NCBI RefSeq assembly: GCF_003333265.1 | Contig: NZ_QOLB01000091.1 | Span: 1-64,000 of the forward strand | Source of the DNA: Candidatus Halocynthiibacter alkanivorans | GTDB lineage: Bacteria > Pseudomonadota > Alphaproteobacteria > Rhodobacterales > Rhodobacteraceae | Length of the DNA: 64,000 nt | Direction: 5' to 3' | In this document: piece by piece, positions 58,801-64,000 of the stretch | Layout of the letters: each line of letters starts with the position of its first letter | Numbering within the stretch: position 1 is the stretch's first letter | The notes under the pieces: model-generated | Told to the model about the DNA's origin: nothing | Database searches by the model: none | Seen by the model: the letters and a program-made list of their open reading frames with translations, nothing else | Position numbers and translations under genes: made by a program

Positions 58801-59766
58801 GGATCGCCATTCTGCAATTGTGGCGTGAGATCGGGGCGCACTGGAAAACGCGTTTCAAGAAACAGGCAGCCGTCACCGCTCTACCTGCGCCGCTCCGATT
58901 GTGCCTGCCAGCACTGTTACCGGACAAAAGGAAACGGCCGGCAGCGGATTTTGCGTGGTGGCGTATGGCGGCTTCTCTAATTGGGTGTTCGGGTTGAGCG
59001 CGTTTTCCTTCTTTCTTCCGGGTCATCGTCGCTCATCCAAGTCACGCTTCTCTCCGCAGTCTGTTTTGGCGCTCTGATGGCACCGCTGTTCACAGCTATC
59101 CTGTGATCCTATGGGGAGCGCGACCTCAGAACAGAGGCAGCCCAGTTACGCATGCTCGCCGCCCATACTGACAAATTTCTGCAGCAGCAACATCGGTACA
59201 TTGGGCTCAAATCAACCGTTCGCTGCAGCCTGAATGAACGGACGCTGTGCGGACTTAATTCTGCCATTCGGAAGTGGCCTTTGAATGGCAGAATTCGGCG
59301 CATCGCGACGTCAATCCCGGCTGGACGGGCGGAAGCAGCTCGACGCTACAGACACAAAACCAGCAAAAACTGCGCTGGACACGGACATTTTATGGATGCT
59401 TGTATCGCACATGTTTGCGTTGGCAACAGACTGAGTAAGGCGCAAACATCCGGCATCATTCGAAAGTGCTTAGCGATTATCGAGAGGCGTAGCACGCTGA
59501 TACCTTCCACGTTGCCGACCCCTAATGTCGGGACTGAATTGCAGGTGTCTCGCGAAGCTGTGAATATCTACAATGAGTGCGACTTCTTCTCCGTGGCCAT
59601 TTCCCGATGGGCCGATTCAGCCCTGAGTGTTATTTGCGGCAGCGTGATAGCCTCGTGCAAAACACCTCTTGAATGATTTTCACCTCAGATATGACAGGGC
59701 CAGGGTGCGCGCCTTTTTTGCTGCTCCGGGATCAGAACAGATTGTTTTTGTGAACAAGGATGGAGT
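58801..59766. other. Gene-poor stretch with an inverted repeat
   Basis: No coding region was supported. A perfect inverted repeat has 13-bp arms AATTCTGCCATTC (59257-59269) and GAATGGCAGAATT (59283-59295) with a 13-nt loop. Just before it lies the AACCGTTCGCTGC element (59214-59240) also seen at 42853. Possible functions are a repeat-borne hairpin or a remnant; nothing else is visible. Confidence 0.5.
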
Positions 59767-59775
59767 ATGCTACTT
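59767..59775. promoter_or_regulatory. Half-site shared with the nirK operon palindrome
   Basis: ATGCTACTT lies 44 bases before the nsrR start codon and is identical to one arm of the palindrome at 63205-63224. The other arm is not conserved here. It may be a weak NsrR site for autoregulation. Confidence 0.4.
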
Positions 59776-59818
59776 ATATTTCCCGGATCGTTCATTTGTT
59801 GCTGCGGAGGCACTGGAA

Positions 59819-60259
59819 TTGCGTTTGACCACCTACACTGATTACACGTTGCGGGTGCTGATGTATGTCAGCCTGAAGAATGGCGAAAAGGCGACGATGA
59901 AGGGGATTTGTGAGAGCTACGGCATCTCCAGAAACCATGTGATGAAAATCGTGCAGGACCTGGCCCGCGAGGGTCTGTTGGAAACCTCGCGCGGGAAAAC
60001 TGGTGGCATATTGCTGGCCAGAGCACCGGAAGACATCTCATTGCGCAAAGTCATCCAGAAATCAGAACCCGATTTCAGGATCGTTGAGTGTTTCGAATGC
60101 GGTTTGTCCACTTGCCCGCTGGTGGGGAACTGTGTGCTGACCGGCGTGCTGGCCGAGGCGATGAACGCCTTTTTGGATGTGCTGGGCAAATATACCCTGG
60201 CCGATCTGGTGCGGCCGAAAAATGCCCTGGCCAGGATGCTGAACCTGCCCGAGCTCTGA
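59819..60259 (+). CDS. nsrR: NsrR, Rrf2-family nitric-oxide-sensing repressor
   Basis: A 146-residue Rrf2 protein that carries an iron-sulfur cluster and releases DNA on reaction with NO. The winged helix (residues 3-60) includes MKGICESYGISRNHVMKIVQDL. The cluster cysteines Cys94-x4-Cys99-x5-Cys105 match the E. coli NsrR spacing, and the YTLADLV tail segment is conserved. The start is TTG 59819 because GGAGG lies eight bases upstream and the fold begins at once; longer frames upstream are not family-like. It converges on nirK across a shared terminator and is likely the regulator of that operon. Confidence 0.93.
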   Translation: MRLTTYTDYTLRVLMYVSLKNGEKATMKGICESYGISRNHVMKIVQDLAREGLLETSRGKTGGILLARAPEDISLRKVIQKSEPDFRIVECFECGLSTCPLVGNCVLTGVLAEAMNAFLDVLGKYTLADLVRPKNALARMLNLPEL

Positions 60260-60281
60260 CCACATTGGCGTTGGCGAACAA

Positions 60282-60320
60282 AAAGGCCGCCAGAGTGTCT
60301 CCGGCGGCCTTTGTTTTCTC
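60282..60320. terminator. Bidirectional terminator between nsrR and nirK
   Basis: AAAGGCCGCC (60282-60291) pairs perfectly with GGCGGCCTTT (60303-60312). The plus strand continues TGTTTTC and the minus strand TTGTTC, so it can end both convergent transcripts. Confidence 0.85.
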
Positions 60321-60328
60321 AGCGGGCT

Positions 60329-61417
60329 TTATTTGCCTGTGTCGAGGATCTCAGGCTGCTCATCGCCGATCACTTCGATCTGAGCAGCGTTACCTTTGGC
60401 GGTCACCCGCGACAGCGCGTGATCGACCAGGGTCACAAGGCCCGGAACCGGCAGCTTCATATCACCGACAAAGGCGGAGCCCGGCGACACCGGCCAGGTC
60501 TGGATATATTGCAGCGGTGCATTGGCCAGGCCACCCTGGGGCCAGGCGCGGGACCAGATGTTGCCCACCGGGTGGAAGCTGGAGGTTTTGTTCGGCCCGC
60601 CGGAGACGAGGAACACGCGCACGGTTTCGCCAACTTCGGCTTTCATAGTGCCAAAACGGCTGGCCACAAACGGGGCCACGGCGCCGTTGAACATCACATA
60701 GGTGGGGTTTTCTGCCGCCATGTCGCGGCCGCTGAATGTCGCCTCACCCGGCTGGCCAAAGCCTTCTTTGGTGTAAAGTTCGTGCTGACCCAGATAAAAT
60801 TCACGGTCCACCTCGGGCAGGCCTTCTTCGGGCTCGATCACGATCATACCGAACATGCCGCGGCTGATGTGCTCATCCATATTGCTGACACCGCAGTGAT
60901 AGATGAAAGCGCCGGGGAACAGGGCTTTGAAGCTGAAGCTTTTGGATTCGCCGGGCGCGACTTCGGTAAAGGCGCCACCACCGCCGGTGCCATAAACAGC
61001 GTGCAGATCGATCGAATGTGAGGCCTCGTTTTCCGCCGGGTTGGTGACGGTGATATTGAGTGTGTCGCCCTGACGCGCCCGGATCATCGGCGCCGGCACC
61101 TGGCCGTTGAAGGTCATGAAGGAATGGGTCACGCCGGGCAGGATTTCCGACACCACCCGTTTGGACACCAGTTCGATGTTGTGGGTGCGCGGGCTGTTCC
61201 AGGTCACCGGGGCCGGCAGCACCGTAGGGTCGGCCACAACCAGGTCCGGAGTGATGGTTGCGCCGGCAAAACTGCCCTCAACCACGGGCGGCTTTGGCAC
61301 CGCCGCATGTGCTTTGGCCGTGCTGGCCAGCGCCGTTGCGCCGGAGGCCGCAAGCCCGAGCCCGGCCATTTGAACAAATTTGCGCCGGTTGGTGGTAAAC
61401 GTATTTGAGTCAGACAT
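60329..61417 (-). CDS. nirK: Copper-containing nitrite reductase, class II (AniA-like)
   Basis: Reduces nitrite to nitric oxide in the periplasm; 362 residues. A twin-arginine signal (RRKFVQMAG, about residues 11-19) exports the folded enzyme. Type 1 copper ligands are His134, Cys175, His183 and Met188. Type 2 ligands are His139, His174 and His333, with catalytic Asp137 and His282. SSFHPVGNIWS and LVDHAL place it with the AniA-like class II enzymes. AAGGAGA precedes ATG 61417. It is the last gene of the operon, after a pseudoazurin and a multicopper oxidase. Electrons probably come from pseudoazurin. Confidence 0.97.
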   Translation of the reverse strand: MSDSNTFTTNRRKFVQMAGLGLAASGATALASTAKAHAAVPKPPVVEGSFAGATITPDLVVADPTVLPAPVTWNSPRTHNIELVSKRVVSEILPGVTHSFMTFNGQVPAPMIRARQGDTLNITVTNPAENEASHSIDLHAVYGTGGGGAFTEVAPGESKSFSFKALFPGAFIYHCGVSNMDEHISRGMFGMIVIEPEEGLPEVDREFYLGQHELYTKEGFGQPGEATFSGRDMAAENPTYVMFNGAVAPFVASRFGTMKAEVGETVRVFLVSGGPNKTSSFHPVGNIWSRAWPQGGLANAPLQYIQTWPVSPGSAFVGDMKLPVPGLVTLVDHALSRVTAKGNAAQIEVIGDEQPEILDTGK

Positions 61418-61483
61418 CGGATGTCTCCTTGAGTGTTTCTCAGTGAGTGGGTGTTCAGAATTGAGGATGGGAAGACGCGGGGC

Positions 61484-61984
61484 CTACTCAGATTTGAGTG
61501 CGTCCAGCAGCGCGCCGACGCGGGCGATACCCGGTTCAGACAGCGCCATGTTGCCCTGATAGCTGGCCAGGACCGCATCAAGATTCACCTTCGGGTCGCC
61601 GACAACAACGAGGCCAACCATGCCCACCGCTTTATGGGCGGCGCATTGGTAGACATAGACACCTTCGCTGTCAAAACTCACCGAAGTATCGGCGTTTTTA
61701 TAGCCCTTGAACCCGGGCGCACCGGCAGGCAGCAACCCGTCGACCGCAATCAGGTCATGGCCAAAATCCCAGGCCACAAAATCCACGGTCTCACCCGGCT
61801 GGATCCGGATCACCGCCGGTTCAAACACTTTGGCCGCACCATCGGTGCCGCGGTCCAGCGCGCGGACTTCAAACGGTACAATTACCTGGGCATAGGCCAT
61901 GCCGCTCACGCTCAGCGCCAGCGGGCTCAGAGACAGTTGCAGCGCCACCAGCGCCGGTACGGGCAATTTATTACGAAGTTTCAT
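61484..61984 (-). CDS. Pseudoazurin-like blue copper protein
   Basis: A 166-residue periplasmic type 1 copper protein. The signal peptide ends at AYA (residue 32). Copper ligands are His76 (DFGHD) and the Cys114-x2-His117-x4-Met122 loop (YQCAAHKAVGM). A C-terminal helix-rich extension (about 130-166) is longer than in classical pseudoazurins. It lies between nirK (66 bp) and the multicopper oxidase (28 bp), so it is most likely the electron donor to NirK. Confidence 0.92.
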   Translation of the reverse strand: MKLRNKLPVPALVALQLSLSPLALSVSGMAYAQVIVPFEVRALDRGTDGAAKVFEPAVIRIQPGETVDFVAWDFGHDLIAVDGLLPAGAPGFKGYKNADTSVSFDSEGVYVYQCAAHKAVGMVGLVVVGDPKVNLDAVLASYQGNMALSEPGIARVGALLDALKSE

Positions 61985-62012
61985 TTCAGGTCTTCTTTCG
62001 TGGGAGGGGCTG

Positions 62013-63122
62013 TTATTTTTCCAGTCTCGCGGCTCTGAAGCCCGACTGGGTGATAAGTCCGTGACCGCGTTTCATGCTGTCAACGAAGTAGAAATCGGGG
62101 TCATATTTTTTGCGGGCCCAGAGATACCAGGGGTCGTCGCGGCCGACTTCCTCATACTCAACCACGGTGAACAGGCCACCCGGCGCATTGCCATTGTTGC
62201 TGAGGTGACCGTCATCATGGTCATGCGCCGGCCAGCGCCCGGGATTGTCCATGCGCACAATCACATCGACCCGCTGCCCCATCGCCACATGTACGGTATC
62301 AGCATAATAAGGCGCCGGCACAGGCAGCCCGTCGCGGTGGGTCACCAGCATATCGTGGCCATGAAGGTGGAAGGACACCGGCACGCTGGCCGCAAAAAGC
62401 CGCAACCGCAGCACGTCGCCCTCGCGCACGCGGATCGGCTGGTTGTAGGGGAAGGACTTGCCGTTGATCGAAAAATAATTCAGCCCGCCGGTGGGGTCTT
62501 CCTTGGCGAAAAAGTCATCGGCAACTTCGCTGTTCCATCCCGAGAACATCAGGATCGCGTCTTTGGTCACTTCTTTCTCGATCGGCAACGGATCAATCGG
62601 ATCGACAATCAACGGTCCCCACATGCCGCGCACGCCAACATGGTTGGGCACTTCCACATGGCAGTGATACCAAAGGCTGCCCGGACGGTTCGCAGTGAAG
62701 CGATACGTCTCGTTGGCGCCGCCTGAATCAATCGCCAGCCCATTGATCCCCGGGGCGCCGTCATTGCGCCAGGTCCCTTTCTGGTGGATGCCGTGCCAGT
62801 GGATTGTATGGGTGCCGGTGGTATTGTTGGTGACATTGGCTTCAATGGTATCGCCCTGGCGCACCCGGATCAGCGGGCCGGGGACCTGACCGTTATAGGC
62901 CCAGACATTGGTGTCAAAACCCCGCGCCACGCTCAGGCGGGTCTCTTCGATTGTCATGTCAAATTTATGGGTTGTGGCCTCGCCGGGGTCCACTGGTGTT
63001 TCTGCGGCGGCGGTCTGCTCCTGCGCCAGCGTGCCGCCCGCCAGGGCCGCTGTTGTCGATGCAACTGCGCCCAGACCCGCAAGCTTTACCAGGTTGCGAC
63101 GTGAGATAGCTGAGTGTTCCAT
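62013..63122 (-). CDS. Two-domain multicopper oxidase, type 1 copper only in domain 1
   Basis: A 369-residue periplasmic oxidase exported by the Tat route (SRRNLVKLAG). Domain 1 has HTIHWH (105-110) and WYHCHVEVPNHVGVRGM with Cys154, His161 and Met167 as type 1 copper set. Domain 2 has HLHGH (252-256) and HDHDDGH (300-306) for the trinuclear cluster, but no Cys. This is the type C two-domain class, like the blue copper oxidase NcgA of the Nitrosomonas nirK cluster. The ATG at 63122 has AAGGAAA upstream. It is first in the nirK operon. It may oxidise copper(I) or protect against reactive nitrogen species. Confidence 0.93.
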   Translation of the reverse strand: MEHSAISRRNLVKLAGLGAVASTTAALAGGTLAQEQTAAAETPVDPGEATTHKFDMTIEETRLSVARGFDTNVWAYNGQVPGPLIRVRQGDTIEANVTNNTTGTHTIHWHGIHQKGTWRNDGAPGINGLAIDSGGANETYRFTANRPGSLWYHCHVEVPNHVGVRGMWGPLIVDPIDPLPIEKEVTKDAILMFSGWNSEVADDFFAKEDPTGGLNYFSINGKSFPYNQPIRVREGDVLRLRLFAASVPVSFHLHGHDMLVTHRDGLPVPAPYYADTVHVAMGQRVDVIVRMDNPGRWPAHDHDDGHLSNNGNAPGGLFTVVEYEEVGRDDPWYLWARKKYDPDFYFVDSMKRGHGLITQSGFRAARLEK

Positions 63123-63190
63123 TGACCATTTCCTTCATGCAGATCACGTATTCCGCGGAATTTTCTGGCCCTCTGTCAGGGTTGATTCCG

Positions 63191-63230
63191 AAGATGCATT
63201 TTAGATGCTACTTCAAAGTAGCATTGTCAA
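63191..63230 (-). promoter_or_regulatory. Palindromic operator and promoter of the nirK operon
   Basis: A perfect inverted repeat with 9-bp arms ATGCTACTT and AAGTAGCAT (63205-63224). On the minus strand TTGACA (63230-63225) is a -35 candidate and TAAAAT (63203-63198) a -10 candidate, with the palindrome filling a long 21-bp spacer. The arm sequence recurs before nsrR, so NsrR is the best candidate binder; a MerR-type activator is an alternative because of the long spacer. Confidence 0.65.
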
Positions 63231-63239
63231 TACCAGTTT

Positions 63240-64000
63240 TGAAGTTGCGCTGTATTCACGATATTTGCCGGGCACCTGCAGCCTGGACGGAGCCAATCGT
63301 TTCATTTGTCAGAGTTGCGAGGGAATTGTGCTGAGAGGCAAACTCACCTCAGGATGGTCAACGGGCGCCGGTCATTTTACTGGCTCTGACGGGTCAGGGT
63401 TTTGCGCATCAAACGCGCTCGTGGACGTCCATCTGAGCGATGGCCCGTCCGCAGGGCAAGGGGACTCGGGCGCAGACCGCTGCCGCAGCGATCAACTTCT
63501 GAGACGCAAACGCAGCGTGTTTCCCGCATGTGGTCCCGCCGCAGCAGAGACGTGGATCTGGCGCAACAGATCCGCAATGACGGCACCATCCCGCACCGTT
63601 CCAGTGCGTAAGCCTGCTCTTGATGGTCACATTGTTTCGATGGCCCAGGCTGTAAAATTCATCGCACGGATTATGACAGACAGAATGCTTTACCGCAGTG
63701 CGAAGCCTTTCGGAAAACGCGCCTTCGGTCACCTGGCGGGCAGGCACAGGCTCGCATGCAAAAACCCCACGCCGCGCCAGCCTCAACGATTGTTGAAAGT
63801 AGTCTCTAACCAAGGCGTTTCGCGCCGTTCAATGTCGTTGTGCCCAGGCGCCCACATGGAACGAGACGCTCGTGTGCGGGCCCTGTCCGGTCCGATTCCA
63901 CCTTGTTTTCCTGAGAAATTGGCACCCCTTGCATATGGCGTAAAAAGCCAGACACTAGAGCGCATGACTGATTCCGGCACAAAGCCCACCTCTCCCGCCA
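63240..64000. other. Window end, no gene recognised
   Basis: About 760 bases beyond the nirK promoter. Frames on both strands (for example the minus-strand 63409-63813 frame) are Cys- and Arg-rich without domains, so none is annotated. Confidence 0.45.

Noticed and set aside
59152-59676. 174-codon plus-strand frame before nsrR
   Set aside because: It runs through the inverted repeat and dispersed repeat and has no domain or ribosome-binding site.
63409-63813. 134-codon minus-strand frame near the window end
   Set aside because: The composition is erratic and rich in Cys, and no family was recognised.

Overview
The window looks like a chromosomal segment of an alphaproteobacterium, most likely Rhodobacterales or a close relative. 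The pointers are a polyol operon in the smoEFGK-smoS-mtlK order known from Rhodobacter sphaeroides, Roseobacter-type LysR, GlxA and Rrf2 regulators, pseudoazurins, and GC-rich genes with frequent TTG/GTG starts. No rRNA, tRNA, CRISPR array or intact insertion sequence was recognised. All calls come from reading the sequence and from family knowledge; nothing was searched.

Layout. 0.1-4.4 kb: a hybrid sensor kinase and a membrane fatty-acid desaturase. 5.0-7.6 kb: a nitrosative-stress block (nnrS, pseudoazurin, ClpP-like lipoprotein) with an FNR/NnrR-type box and a 17-bp tandem repeat ahead of nnrS. 8.2-14.4 kb: an Aer-type PAS protein, rpe, and a deoC/tandem aldehyde dehydrogenase pair for deoxyribose breakdown. 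14.6-17.8 kb: an exported protein, an EamA transporter and a LysR regulator. 18.1-24.1 kb: a thiol/stress neighbourhood with a small dimeric-barrel protein, a mini membrane protein, a ChrR-like bicupin, a rhodanese, an MFS carrier, a persulfide-dioxygenase/rhodanese fusion and a quinone oxidoreductase. 24.4-29 kb: katG, a decayed integrase remnant and a glutathionyl-hydroquinone reductase.

29.4-35.9 kb: an amino-acid utilisation cluster with a divergent LysR gene, a complete polar amino-acid ABC transporter, a class V PLP enzyme and an ornithine-cyclodeaminase-like enzyme. 36.7-41.1 kb: an A/T-richer, decaying block. It holds a kbl-like/lysR chimera and a threonine synthase, homoserine kinase and GlxA-type regulator, each of the last three with one in-frame amber codon (the kinase also has a frameshift). 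41.3-49.4 kb: mixed accessory genes, including an iron alcohol dehydrogenase, a MetE-C-like methyltransferase, a divergent MFS/AraC pair, a MYG1 homologue and a partly duplicated small secreted protein. Gene-poor stretches with dispersed repeats lie between them.

50.2-58.7 kb: the LacI-controlled sorbitol/mannitol operon (lacI-smoE-F-G-K-S-mtlK-fructokinase), with LacI-type palindromes ahead of both lacI and smoE. 59.8-63.2 kb: nsrR converging on a nirK operon (two-domain multicopper oxidase, pseudoazurin, nirK). A perfect palindrome upstream of the operon shares a 9-bp half-site with the nsrR leader. This arrangement resembles the NsrR-controlled ncgABC-nirK cluster of Nitrosomonas europaea. 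Together with nnrS it suggests nitrite reduction and NO tolerance; no NO reductase is present in the window.
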